Shown here in pieces: positions 11,788-20,894 of a DNA stretch of 32,104 nt; positions within the stretch are counted from its first letter, which is position 1, and each line of letters begins with the position of its first letter. Under the pieces are notes generated by a model. That model saw only the letters and a program-made list of their open reading frames with translations. It did no database searches and was not told the DNA's origin. This stretch comes from a virus. The position numbers and the translations under genes were made by a program. The DNA lies in IMG/VR virus record IMGVR_UViG_3300014914_000023, positions 1 to 32,104 of that record; one strand, 5' to 3'.

Positions 11788-14700
11788 TCACTACCTCCCT
11801 GTCCCCTGTTGCTGTGTCATTAGTCGCATCATCTGCATCAGTGGATAAGTAAATCCAAGTTGCATCATTAGCAGCACAAGAATCATCTGTAAGAGTTATG
11901 CTTACCTCATCAAGATAACCCGCTGTTCCAGGAACTGTAGCCGAGGCAACTGCAATAGTTGAAAATGAAGCTGTTCCTACATCAGCAGCATCTCCATCAG
12001 AAACACACATAATCGCACCTTCGTACTCAACTGTACCTGATGTTGCAGATGTCATCGAATATTGCGCCTTTAAAACAGGCCCAGAAGAATAATTTGCAGG
12101 CATACGAAACTGCCAAACGGCAGCTTCATCTGTAGTAGGGTCAAACAATAATCTCCAATTCCCGTCACCCGCATCTATTTGAGCGCCTTGAGTAGCATCT
12201 TGATCTGTAACAAATGAGCCTGTTATTTTTGCTGATTGAACAGGCAGCCGAACCTCTGTCATGGCAGTTCCGCCACCACTGCCCCCCTGAGCCTTCCAAG
12301 TATTCGCACTCTCACAGAGATACCACCGCGACCCACTCGTAGCATCGGTGTCCATGTAAGAATCTCCAACCTCACAAGTGCCAGGAAGTGACGTGCTATT
12401 GGGAACTTGCAAAACTCCACCGCCGAAGTCGAAATCTGAGGTTACCGTTTCTGCTCCATAGTCAGTATCAAGATCAGTAAACCCTCCTGATGTATCGAGG
12501 TCGGTCAAAACATTGTCTTGGCATTTCTTAAACTTTCCTTCTGAGTCATCAAAATAAATTCCACCGCCTGTCGCTGAAAAAGCAGAACAATCAGAATGAT
12601 CATCACCTGCTGTAAACTCAAGGCCAAGATTGTCTACGGTTACCTCCCCGGTGAGAGTCCCACCTGTCAGTGAGAGTTTCCCATCCAACTGCGTCTGAAT
12701 TGCAGAGGTTACGCCATCGACATAGAGTAGTTCTGCTGCGGTGAGAGTGCCTGAGTCGGAGATTCCGTCAATAATATTCAAATCACCAACACTAAGCGTT
12801 GCGCCGTCAAGTATATCCAGCTCAGCCGATCCAAGCGTTTCAGCGATACCACCAAGAGTAGCCCATTGGTTTGCTGAGATGGTAGTCGCTCCGATGGTCT
12901 CCAACTCTTGAAACTCCGTAAGAGTGACAGAGGCCCCGTCTAATGGTGTATTAATCTCTGAAGCTGTTGCGGTAAGGCCAAGTGTGACCAGTTGCGCCAC
13001 ATTGTCCGCATCGTCCCATAAGGCTATGCCAGCTGTTGTAGCACCACCCAAACCTGCCCACTGTGCTGCGCTTATTGTTGTTGCCCCAATGGTCTCAAGC
13101 TCTGCTAGTTCGGTCTGTGTGACGCTTACGTCGGAAATATCAGCCGTTGCCGGTGCCCCGCCACAAGCCCCGCCACTACCAGCTAAAAGCCCGGTGTTAT
13201 CAACCTGAACACACTGTGTCCCGCCACCAGCCAGCGACGCAGACAGAATTGCCCCCTCCGCTGCTACTTGAAATTTCAGATCACTCGTATTGTCAAACGC
13301 TTCTATAAACGTACCCTGTGCGTCCCCATCATCGGTATGGATTAAATCGAGAAGCGTCATATCGGTAATCGATGTTGAATCAAACGTCACCGACACAACA
13401 GGCCCAGCGCTGTCAAGCGAATCGTCCGCGTTGATATCAACCTTGCCGTCTTGCGCGACTTGAAATTTAAGGTCAGAAGTATTATCAAACGCTTGAATAA
13501 AAATAGTATCAGGATCGCCATCGTCTGTATGGATTAAATCGAGAAGCGATGAGTCATTGGTAAGGCTCCCATCCGTATTTTGAAGGGTAACCGCTGCTTC
13601 TATTCCAGCAGTAGCATCGTCCAATGTGGTTGTTATTAATTGTTCATAATCACCAAATGCAATGGTTCCTTCTGCGTCTGGATCGCCTATATCATCCCAA
13701 GCTGTAGCGCCTCCACCAGCGCCACAGGCAGACCCACTATCGGTTAAGTTTCCGCTACCATCCCATTGGGCACAATAGACAGCTCCAGCAGCTGTACCAA
13801 CAACAACTTTTGATGTGTCGTTAGCTGCTGTCTTTATGCCCTGGGCAATTTCTGTTAATGCATCAACACCATCTGCCCCTAGATTGGCTGCGGTCGTAGC
13901 GTTGTCAATCGTAATAGTATCTGGCACATCAGCGTCCGCAATAGCTTCACATTCTGCTGCCCCGTCTGCATCAACCCCGACAGCAAATTGAGTTGCAACA
14001 CCACAGTTCGCGCCATTCGCTGCTAAGGCTGATGCTGTGTCAGCGTTGCCTGTAAGGGCACCAACGAACGCTGTGGACGTAATCGACGTCGCTCCGGTAA
14101 CAACACCAGCATCAACAACGATCGTGCCATCTAGGACTATTTGCTGCCCGGCAAGAGGCGTTATAGTCAGGTCTGTTCCAGCGGTCGAGGATATATCATT
14201 TCCATTCAACCGCAGGTTATCAACATCAAGAATAGTCAGCGTTCCAACAGAGGTAATATTGGGCTGCGCTGCCGTAGTTACTGTCCCAGCGGTCGTTGCT
14301 GCGGTTGCTAGATCAATGGTTATATCATCATCTACCTCGGCATCTGAGATTGACTGCCCAAGTAAAGAAATCTCCCCAGCTGCATCCGGTAGGGTAACCG
14401 CTCTAGCTGCCGTTAAAGCGGGAACAGTAAGCGTCATGGTGTCCCCACCCTCCTGAACTTGGAACGACGTATCGTCAAGGATTAACGGTTGCGTAATGGT
14501 TATGGTTCCGGTGTCAGAGATAGTTGGGCCACCAGAAGTGTAGGCTTGGATAACCTTTCCTGTCGTGCTATCAAACCGGACGATTTCATTATCAACCGAA
14601 GACGCTGGCCCGGAAACGTCACCGCCCCCACCAGCTCCGGTGGTAACGGTAACCTGCCCCCCGCCATCATCGGCAACAGAGCCGTTAGTAAAACGAATTG

Positions 14701-14995
14701 TATCGACGTCGTTAACCGTAGGCGTCCCGTCAATATCTTGAACGGTCAGCGCGGTGCCACCACCGCCAACACAGTCGGCATATGCCCCGCCATTTTCAGA
14801 ACACTTCAGCTTGTTCGCTGTCGCGTCAAAATACATCCGAGCTTCTCCAAGGCCTGACACAGAGGGAGCGCTCATAGCGTCAAAAGACAAAATATCAACG
14901 TCCGCTCTCTGTTTACCTTGAACCCAGATGTCGTCAAACGCAAAAACCTGCGATGCGATCAATAAAAATGGCAGAGCATATAGTATCCGCTTCAT
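11759..14995 (-). CDS. Giant fibre-like protein (1078 residues) with signal peptide
   Basis: I place the start at the second ATG (14995) because AGGGGA stands about 5 bases before it; the ATG at 14998 is next to it. The protein begins MKRILYALPFLLIASQVFA, a good Sec signal peptide ending VFA before FDD. The rest is Asp/Thr/Ala/Gly-rich, low in Lys, with many short beta repeats as in trimeric tail fibres. Two copies of LLDLIHTDDGD, each ending AFDNTSDLKFQVA, and two of ELETIGATTIS are clear. The last 190 residues form a distinct beta-rich domain with Cys pairs. Position after the ejection genes fits a tail fibre or spike. The export signal does not fit normal cytoplasmic assembly. Confidence 0.75.
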   Translation of the reverse strand: MKRILYALPFLLIASQVFAFDDIWVQGKQRADVDILSFDAMSAPSVSGLGEARMYFDATANKLKCSENGGAYADCVGGGGTALTVQDIDGTPTVNDVDTIRFTNGSVADDGGGQVTVTTGAGGGGDVSGPASSVDNEIVRFDSTTGKVIQAYTSGGPTISDTGTITITQPLILDDTSFQVQEGGDTMTLTVPALTAARAVTLPDAAGEISLLGQSISDAEVDDDITIDLATAATTAGTVTTAAQPNITSVGTLTILDVDNLRLNGNDISSTAGTDLTITPLAGQQIVLDGTIVVDAGVVTGATSITSTAFVGALTGNADTASALAANGANCGVATQFAVGVDADGAAECEAIADADVPDTITIDNATTAANLGADGVDALTEIAQGIKTAANDTSKVVVGTAAGAVYCAQWDGSGNLTDSGSACGAGGGATAWDDIGDPDAEGTIAFGDYEQLITTTLDDATAGIEAAVTLQNTDGSLTNDSSLLDLIHTDDGDPDTIFIQAFDNTSDLKFQVAQDGKVDINADDSLDSAGPVVSVTFDSTSITDMTLLDLIHTDDGDAQGTFIEAFDNTSDLKFQVAAEGAILSASLAGGGTQCVQVDNTGLLAGSGGACGGAPATADISDVSVTQTELAELETIGATTISAAQWAGLGGATTAGIALWDDADNVAQLVTLGLTATASEINTPLDGASVTLTEFQELETIGATTISANQWATLGGIAETLGSAELDILDGATLSVGDLNIIDGISDSGTLTAAELLYVDGVTSAIQTQLDGKLSLTGGTLTGEVTVDNLGLEFTAGDDHSDCSAFSATGGGIYFDDSEGKFKKCQDNVLTDLDTSGGFTDLDTDYGAETVTSDFDFGGGVLQVPNSTSLPGTCEVGDSYMDTDATSGSRWYLCESANTWKAQGGSGGGTAMTEVRLPVQSAKITGSFVTDQDATQGAQIDAGDGNWRLLFDPTTDEAAVWQFRMPANYSSGPVLKAQYSMTSATSGTVEYEGAIMCVSDGDAADVGTASFSTIAVASATVPGTAGYLDEVSITLTDDSCAANDATWIYLSTDADDATNDTATGDREVVNVTFAYTGS

Positions 14996-15903
14996 CATTT
15001 CCCCTGTTTAAGTACCTTCTCAACGTTCTGCTCACGAGCAGCTTTCTGAACACGAAGTTTGGCGTACTCGATCTCTTTCTCACGAGCGTCAAGTGCTTCC
15101 TTCCGTTGATCGTTGGCGAACTGCGCCGCTTTCAGCTCTTCCTGTGCTTTTTCCAATTTTGCCTGGGTCTTTTCATATGCTGATTCTTTTTTAGAAATTG
15201 CATCTTCCCTGTAGGCGATAGCTTTTTCATTTTCAGCACACTCAGCCTCACGCTCTTTGAGAGACGTTTTTAGGCTGCTTTGACTCTTTCTGACATGCTC
15301 GATATCCGCTTGCTGCTTTTTAATAACAGCTGCTTTATCCTCCAAAGCAGAAGCCTGAGCGTTCAGCTGCTTCTTATCCTTAGCGATGCTTTTTTTGAGG
15401 TCTTTAAGCTCATCCATATTTTTATTAAGTGCAATCCGATCGGCTTTAAGATTAAATAGCTCCTTGGACAGCCTGTCTTGATCCGCATTGATTTCTTTGG
15501 TCTTCTCGGCTATAAGCTGATCCGCTTTCTTAATGCTGACAATGTTATTGCGCTCGATCTTTGCAGCCTTACTCGTCAGCTTCTTTACCTCATCCACCAA
15601 GTCATGTTGCTGTTTTTTAAGCTTTTTGATGCTCTCTTTCAAAGAGTCGCTCTTCTTCTCAATTGCCTTATGGCGCTCAAGAGTCGCTTCATCAATAGTC
15701 TCATCGATGGACTTAAGAACATGCTCCCGCTTTCCGACCGCCTCGATCGTTTTATCCAGCTTCTTTTGTGCATCAGCGATCTTGCCGTCTAACTCTTCAA
15801 GCTGCTGTTTCTTCGCCTTGATAGAAGCAGAATGAGCGTTTGCCAGTTTAGCCAAATCGCGGGTTTTCTTTTGTATTTTTTTTAGCTCTTCACTTTCACT
15901 CAT
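14995..15903 (-). CDS. Long coiled-coil protein
   Basis: This is 302 residues and almost entirely alpha-helical and charged, with heptad repeats from about residue 5 to 290 (ELKKIQKKTRDLAKLAN to REKEIEYAKLRVQKAARE). It has one Cys and no membrane segment. A dimeric or trimeric rod some 40 nm long is plausible. It lies between a small beta protein and the giant fibre gene, whose start overlaps its stop (TGATG). It might be a fibre shaft, a fibre chaperone or an injected protein. The sequence does not decide. Confidence 0.75.
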   Translation of the reverse strand: MSESEELKKIQKKTRDLAKLANAHSASIKAKKQQLEELDGKIADAQKKLDKTIEAVGKREHVLKSIDETIDEATLERHKAIEKKSDSLKESIKKLKKQQHDLVDEVKKLTSKAAKIERNNIVSIKKADQLIAEKTKEINADQDRLSKELFNLKADRIALNKNMDELKDLKKSIAKDKKQLNAQASALEDKAAVIKKQQADIEHVRKSQSSLKTSLKEREAECAENEKAIAYREDAISKKESAYEKTQAKLEKAQEELKAAQFANDQRKEALDAREKEIEYAKLRVQKAAREQNVEKVLKQGK

Positions 15904-15915
15904 CGTAGGCTCCTA

Positions 15916-16254
15916 TTATGCGTGTAGACTTCTAACAAGCACCGTCAGGTAAACACTCCCTGTTGTGTTGGCATTGGTACAAGCTGCGCTTACTTTGTCA
16001 CCCTTTTGGAATACCTGCGGTTCAGTAGGGCGAAAAACGTAGTCTGTCTCTGCCGTTAAGTCAGTAGAATCTAAAAGCGTGTCGTAATTAGCACCATCCT
16101 TAGAATCAAACGTCACGGACACCGTTTCAGTAATAGCCTCCGAAGCGTGTAACAACACAGCTACAAGCTCAACGTCATATTGGAACTCAAACGTCTGAGC
16201 TAGAGCAGCAGAGGTCAAATCGGCGGTTGCCTTTTTTCTCAGAACTATTGCCAT
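15916..16254 (-). CDS. Small beta-rich virion protein, probable
   Basis: This is 112 residues. AAGGAG stands 9-10 bases before the ATG. It is predominantly beta in character (FEFQYDVELVAVLLHAS, ETVSVTFDSKDG, GSVYLTVLVRSL), resembling small structural proteins seen beside fibre genes. No catalytic residues or membrane segments are visible. It is the first gene after a 172-base gap downstream of the ejection proteins, so it may have its own promoter. A weak TTGTAA-15-TATTTT lies upstream on the minus strand. Confidence 0.6.
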   Translation of the reverse strand: MAIVLRKKATADLTSAALAQTFEFQYDVELVAVLLHASEAITETVSVTFDSKDGANYDTLLDSTDLTAETDYVFRPTEPQVFQKGDKVSAACTNANTTGSVYLTVLVRSLHA

Positions 16255-16287
16255 CTTTAATACTCCTTATGTTAAAATAGACGCCTG

Positions 16288-16446
16288 ATGTTGTTTACAA
16301 TCTTCATGCTAACAACGTATCTCTCAGCATTTTTTGCGCCATATCCTTGGAACGCAATTGGTGGCACCCTCTGTGCCTCGTTCTTGCTGTTCCTATATTT
16401 CGCAGACAAACACGCTACAAAGTCCGTTAATCGCTTTCCCGGTTAA
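16288..16446 (+). CDS. Possible small two-helix membrane protein on the plus strand
   Basis: This 52-codon plus-strand ORF lies in the gap between the third ejection gene and the 112-residue gene, overlapping the former's 3' end by 20 bases tail to tail. It reads MLFTIFMLTTYLSAFF, a short PYPWN turn, then GGTLCASFLLFLYFADKH and a basic tail. Two hydrophobic helices with a charged end are protein-like. No good Shine-Dalgarno sequence or promoter is seen, so it may be chance. In P22 a membrane exclusion gene (sieA) sits close to the ejection genes; the comparison is by position only. Confidence 0.35.
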   Translation: MLFTIFMLTTYLSAFFAPYPWNAIGGTLCASFLLFLYFADKHATKSVNRFPG

Positions 16447-18418
16447 GAACCGTTCCTGAACGAAGAACACGACCGGTCGTTCCAGCTTGTGGAGCCACCG
16501 TTTGTATCGTTTTGCCAGCCCTAACACCTGGGCCAAACCTTTTAACCTTTGCCCCTTCAGAAAGTACTTTCTGCCCAAGGTCTGACCCTACACCTAGTGA
16601 AAGACCGAGGTCAGCTAAAAGAAGCTTAACAAAATGGGCTGGGTTCACAGAAAACGCTCCACCCAATGCAAGCGTTCGCATTAAGAATCCTGTCTGTGAG
16701 CCCTTTGCAATAGAATCAAATTTGCCTATGCCACGCGCAAGCTCATCGAGCTGCGTAATAGTCTTAAACTGGTCAGGCGTGACGATCCTCGCGAGCTTAT
16801 CCTCACCAAATCTTTTGATCTGTTTCGACAAACCTGCTGGCGTAAAATGTCCATCCGCGTTCTTTGCCCCGGTAAAGAACTCCTCAAGGAATGCTGCCTG
16901 TACCTGGGGAACGTTGTCTCGCCCAACCAATCGGTAGATTCTTTTTACATCCTCTGCCGAGGTGCTTTTATTAATAACGGCATGCATCACCTTGTCGTAC
17001 TGTCCCTTATCCGCGAGGTCGACAATCTTCTTGCCAAAAACACTATTTAGCTCATCAAGGCTTAAAGCAAAAAACCGATCGGCACGTGAAATATCCTTCG
17101 CTAATTCCGGATTACTTGCTTTAACCGCTGCGGATAAATCCTGATCTAGCAACGTCGCGATTTTATTCAAAACAGCTTTATTGCCGGTCACAACAGGATC
17201 GTTAATATTACCGATTTTCTTTTCCAACTCCATAACACCGGAATGTAAATCGGCTGCATTCATTTTTGGAAGAAACCTGCCATCCGCAGAACGACGACTT
17301 AACCTGTTAAGCAGATTTTCAAAAAACGGAACATCCGCTGCAACACCTGTTGTCCGTATGGCTCCCTGCTTTTGATCAAGAACCTCTTTGACGAATTCTA
17401 TTGTGCGAGGCGATACAACAGGGACGTCTTTCCCGCGTTTGGAAAAGTCGGCCTTTTTGTAAAGCTCATTTTTAACCTCAAAAAACCGCTTTCTAAAATT
17501 GTCAACACCCTCTGACATAGCCTTACCAGCAGAGGTCATATCATCAGCCTTGCCCGTCTTGGAAACGAGATCGTCTGCAACCTGAGAGAGCTTATCTCTA
17601 GCCTGACTGAATCGCTCAACTACCTTTTTACCGAAGAAACCCTTTGCTGTAAGGCTCTCTAATATAGGCGTAATTTTTGCAGTAGATTTAGCCGATGCAG
17701 GGAGATCAACTCCAAGCTCTTGAGCAGCCTGTACAGCTGCGCGGTTCACCTTCCCTGGCGCAACCCCAACCCTTCTGGCCGTAGATGCAGATTGGATAAC
17801 TTTGCCACCAGCCCTCGCTGTAGCCTCTAGAGGATCGATAAAATGGCCCGCTTTGGCTATTGTTTGGCCCGTTCTAGCCAACCGGCCCAGCTTACCTACC
17901 TGACCCGCTTTTGATACCGCTGTGCCCCCTCCTGTCAAAAATATTGAGGCATCTGATAGGAATCCGACAGGGTCTGTATCAATTGTGGTCAAAGCGCTAT
18001 CAACGCTACCGTATCGCTCGACCATAAAGTCCTTTAGAGCGTTAACCGTTTCCTCACCGGCGCTTTCGTCAATAACGCCTAATTTCACCGCAGCCTGACG
18101 CACCGGATTGAGCTTTTGAGCCGTACCAGAGGCAAGATCAACAAAAGCCTTGCCAGTTTGAATAGGATGCGAAAACGCATCGAATAAATCAGATGCAAAC
18201 TGCCCACCGCTTCTAGCGATCGCCTTTAAAGGCTCTTTAGTAAGCCGGGGAAGCCCCTCTGGCTCCTCTGTAGCAGCCACAGGCGCTGTTACAGAAGCAG
18301 TGCTATCCAAAACAAAGCCAGACGGCAACGCGGGCATAGCCTCGCGCTGTGGCTGTTCTTCGGTATCTCCATCCAGCACAAACCCTGCTGGTAATGTGGG
18401 CAGTTCAAGTCTTGCCAT
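16427..18418 (-). CDS. Probable ejection (internal virion) protein, third and largest
   Basis: This is 663 residues. The N-terminus has two copies of LPxGFVLD (residues 9-16 and 31-38), a short motif I know from phage and prophage proteins. A long Ala/Lys-rich helical body follows, then a Gly/Leu-rich segment near 575-615 (MRTLALGGAFSVNPAHFVKL, LGLSLGVGSDLG) that could insert into a membrane. Size and position as last of three helical proteins behind the tail genes match P22 gp16, which enters the cell ahead of DNA. Sequence similarity to gp16 itself is not obvious to me. It starts in a TAATG overlap with the previous gene. Confidence 0.6.
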   Translation of the reverse strand: MARLELPTLPAGFVLDGDTEEQPQREAMPALPSGFVLDSTASVTAPVAATEEPEGLPRLTKEPLKAIARSGGQFASDLFDAFSHPIQTGKAFVDLASGTAQKLNPVRQAAVKLGVIDESAGEETVNALKDFMVERYGSVDSALTTIDTDPVGFLSDASIFLTGGGTAVSKAGQVGKLGRLARTGQTIAKAGHFIDPLEATARAGGKVIQSASTARRVGVAPGKVNRAAVQAAQELGVDLPASAKSTAKITPILESLTAKGFFGKKVVERFSQARDKLSQVADDLVSKTGKADDMTSAGKAMSEGVDNFRKRFFEVKNELYKKADFSKRGKDVPVVSPRTIEFVKEVLDQKQGAIRTTGVAADVPFFENLLNRLSRRSADGRFLPKMNAADLHSGVMELEKKIGNINDPVVTGNKAVLNKIATLLDQDLSAAVKASNPELAKDISRADRFFALSLDELNSVFGKKIVDLADKGQYDKVMHAVINKSTSAEDVKRIYRLVGRDNVPQVQAAFLEEFFTGAKNADGHFTPAGLSKQIKRFGEDKLARIVTPDQFKTITQLDELARGIGKFDSIAKGSQTGFLMRTLALGGAFSVNPAHFVKLLLADLGLSLGVGSDLGQKVLSEGAKVKRFGPGVRAGKTIQTVAPQAGTTGRVLRSGTVLNRESD

Positions 18419-19575
18419 TAAAGGCCTCCCAATTCAGGGTTTGGCATTGGAACCCACTGACCGTTAACAAGCTCAAGCCGTTCGCCCGTTTGAGGGTTTG
18501 TTGCCGTTACTCGTTGCCCGGTGGTAACTTTGGCTTCCGGTTCGGCTATTCTATTTACATCAAATATCTCCTCATAACCACCGAACACATAATTGTCAGG
18601 GACGCCCAAAGACTGAGCTAGGTTACGTGTTACGGCAACAGAGTCCGCAGCCTGTACTTTCGCTGCGTTCAAAAGCTCATCAGCCATGTTCTTAAGCTCA
18701 CGGCGATCGGCATCGGTGAAGTTTAAACCACCTTCTTTGATCTGGATAAAACGACCGATAATCCTATTCAAAACAGCTGCACCTTGTGGGGTACGAGCAA
18801 ATTCACTTTCACGAACAACAGAGCCTGGATCGAGCATCTTGTTGAACGCAACAACTAACGCCTGGTCAGCAGCAATCTTACTTGTCGTCATAGGATCGAT
18901 GGCATTCTCAAATGCAGCATCAATGGTCGACGCAGCAAAACGAATCTTCTCAAAGTCCTTGATAGCGGTAGAGTCTTTAAACTCAGCGCGTAGGTCTTTT
19001 GATCGCTTCCATAAACGCTCATCAGCTTCAGCAGCGGCTTTATCCTTCTTGACCTGCTCCTCGCTGCGGAGCTTCTTACCCTTTGCAGCAGCAAGGCGAG
19101 AGAAATCATTCCGTTTTGAGGATTTACCATCAATAAGTTGCTGTGCCTTTGATGCATCCGTTACAACGCTTGCAGGGTCAACCCCGGCCTCAGCCAACTT
19201 AAGACTAATCTCATGCTGGCGGTCAGCTTCTTTAATTCTGTTGTTGTATTCATTCTTTCTGTTCTCAGCCTTGATAGCGATGTCGTCTGATATTTTTTTA
19301 AGCGAAATCGCATCTTGATGAGAGGCGTCTTGAAGCAGTTTCTGGTGCATCTGCTCGTCCAGACGATCCTCATCCCCAAGCTTGTTTTTAAGTTCTTCCA
19401 TTTGAACAAGCTGGTTAAATTTGCTTCGAGCAACCGAGTCTTCACGACCCCGATCAAGCCCGATACCGAGCCCAGCAAGTAAGGCATCTACACCAGAGGC
19501 TAACGGATCAGCTGCCTGTTTATTAAGCGCCTCTGCCTGGGCTAATCGAAAAAGGTTTAATCCTGATTCTGCCAT
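18418..19575 (-). CDS. Probable ejection (internal virion) protein, second
   Basis: This is 385 residues, largely helical. It has an N-terminal Ala-rich segment with LASGVDALLAGLGIGLD, long coiled-coil stretches in residues 60-200, and the motif KMLDPGSVVRESEFARTPQG near 250-270, which recurs in structural proteins of tailed phages. The end contains VTATNPQTGERLELVNGQW, a common C-terminal tag of such proteins. By order it corresponds to P22 gp20. It should be packed in the head and pass into the host periplasm or membrane during infection. Confidence 0.6.
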   Translation of the reverse strand: MAESGLNLFRLAQAEALNKQAADPLASGVDALLAGLGIGLDRGREDSVARSKFNQLVQMEELKNKLGDEDRLDEQMHQKLLQDASHQDAISLKKISDDIAIKAENRKNEYNNRIKEADRQHEISLKLAEAGVDPASVVTDASKAQQLIDGKSSKRNDFSRLAAAKGKKLRSEEQVKKDKAAAEADERLWKRSKDLRAEFKDSTAIKDFEKIRFAASTIDAAFENAIDPMTTSKIAADQALVVAFNKMLDPGSVVRESEFARTPQGAAVLNRIIGRFIQIKEGGLNFTDADRRELKNMADELLNAAKVQAADSVAVTRNLAQSLGVPDNYVFGGYEEIFDVNRIAEPEAKVTTGQRVTATNPQTGERLELVNGQWVPMPNPELGGL

Positions 19576-19587
19576 TATTACCTCACC

Positions 19588-20478
19588 TTATCTGAGCCCT
19601 ACTGAGGCTGGCCCACCGACCATTGCACCAAGAGCCGTTCCACCTGCTTGCAAACCGAAGTTAAGCAGCTTGCTAAACGTACTCTGTGGCGTATACGTTG
19701 ATGATTTAATGCCGAAAGGAATGTTCCGGTTGAAAACCGTTTCCAACCCGGATAATGAAGCAAGTTTTTCTTTGCGCTTTCGCATGAACTCATCGAAATT
19801 AAGCTGCGCTTTTGCATTCTTGAGCGTTCGATCTAAACCGCCAGCCTCAAATCCTAAGCTAAGGCGCGATTGCTCAATAGCATCCGCTGTAGACTCGAGT
19901 CCGCCTAAACCAAGCGCTGCTTGCAATGTTCTATCCTGAGTGTCACGGAAAAGAGCCCCAAGTTTTTCGGATATCAGATCACCCTGCCTTGCAGCAAGAT
20001 CACCCTTTTCACCAATAATCCTAGTTCCGAAACGATCGCCTGTAATAGCAGCTTCGCGATCAATAACATCGCTTGCCTCGCCAACCTCACGCGCTAATCG
20101 CCGCTTGAATGCTCCAAACTCACTATCTGGATCATCAAAGTCCATACCGGAAGTTGCTAACCGCGTCAGCGCATCCCTAGCAGTCCCTATTCCTTCCGGG
20201 GAGCCTCCGGTTAAAAGCCTTAGCAAACGATTGGTCGCTTCAGACTCGATACCTGTTTTCCCAAAATCAAACCCGCTAGTATCAAAGTCCTCTCCAGCAA
20301 CGTAACCAGATGGCGTTTTCCCTGTTTTACCAAAGTCCAGAAGAAGCTTCATGGCCTCTTGCTGCTCATCGGTAATCATAGGAACCTGAGTTACCGTTGT
20401 GCTTTCTGGTTTGTCAAACACGCCCATCGCCCCAAGTAAAGGTGAGGCACCTTTTGCAAATTGTCTTAATGTACCCAT
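19588..20478 (-). CDS. Probable ejection (internal virion) protein, first
   Basis: This is 296 residues from the ATG at 20478 (MGTLRQFAKG), chosen because GTAGGGG is upstream; a start at 20511 would overlap the previous gene. The body is helical (EVGEASDVIDREAAITGDRF and following), and the last 25 residues are glycine-rich and hydrophobic (LQAGGTALGAMVGGPASVG), as in proteins that insert into membranes. It is the first of three such genes in the position of P22 gp7. The DFGKTG phrase occurs twice near residues 48-76. Confidence 0.6.
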   Translation of the reverse strand: MGTLRQFAKGASPLLGAMGVFDKPESTTVTQVPMITDEQQEAMKLLLDFGKTGKTPSGYVAGEDFDTSGFDFGKTGIESEATNRLLRLLTGGSPEGIGTARDALTRLATSGMDFDDPDSEFGAFKRRLAREVGEASDVIDREAAITGDRFGTRIIGEKGDLAARQGDLISEKLGALFRDTQDRTLQAALGLGGLESTADAIEQSRLSLGFEAGGLDRTLKNAKAQLNFDEFMRKRKEKLASLSGLETVFNRNIPFGIKSSTYTPQSTFSKLLNFGLQAGGTALGAMVGGPASVGLR

Positions 20479-20486
20479 TTTCGCCC

Positions 20487-20894
20487 CTACTTGTTGGCTA
20501 AAATATACCAATTAGAACCGTCTGACTGTATGGTCAGCGCTTCATATTGCGTCGATAGTACCTGCGTGGCGCTTCCGTCAATTGTCTGACTGCCGTTTCC
20601 ATCCACAGTGACGTTATTGCTGTTATCAATTTTCTTGATAGTAAGTATCTTCTGATCCACTGTAGCTGCATCCGGGAGCGTTACTGTTACAGCCCCGCTG
20701 GTTGCATCCACAATGATGGCCGAATCTAAATCAGTCGCCGTATATGCAGCTGTCACAGACACCAATTGAGGAAACAGCAAATAGTTCACGTTGTCCTCAA
20801 CACGACGCATAAATTCTTCTATTGCGATACGCAAATCATTGGGCGTATCCGCTGGCAAAATTATGTCGCCAATACCAAGTCTGTTCTCAGCCAT
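20487..20894 (-). CDS. Fibre-like protein with beta-solenoid C-terminal domain
   Basis: This is 135 residues from the ATG at 20894, which overlaps the previous stop as TAATG behind GAGGGAG. Residues 1-45 contain a short helix (LRIAIEEFMRRVEDNVNYLL). From about 55 on, VTVTLPDAATVDQKILTIKK and NVTVDGNGSQTIDG, ending in DGSNWYILANK, match a domain found at the C-terminus of many phage tail fibres and needles. It may be the tail needle/plug or a short fibre; its place between the stabilisation-type protein and ejection proteins is where P22 has gene 26. Confidence 0.65.
   Translation of the reverse strand: MAENRLGIGDIILPADTPNDLRIAIEEFMRRVEDNVNYLLFPQLVSVTAAYTATDLDSAIIVDATSGAVTVTLPDAATVDQKILTIKKIDNSNNVTVDGNGSQTIDGSATQVLSTQYEALTIQSDGSNWYILANK

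Noticed and set aside
11900-14900. Long open frames on the plus strand across the giant fibre gene (for example about 12924-13208 and 14037-14456)
   Set aside because: They are antisense shadows of an Ala/Thr/Asp-rich gene with few stop-complement codons; they have no ribosome site and low-complexity Ser/Ala/Val products.
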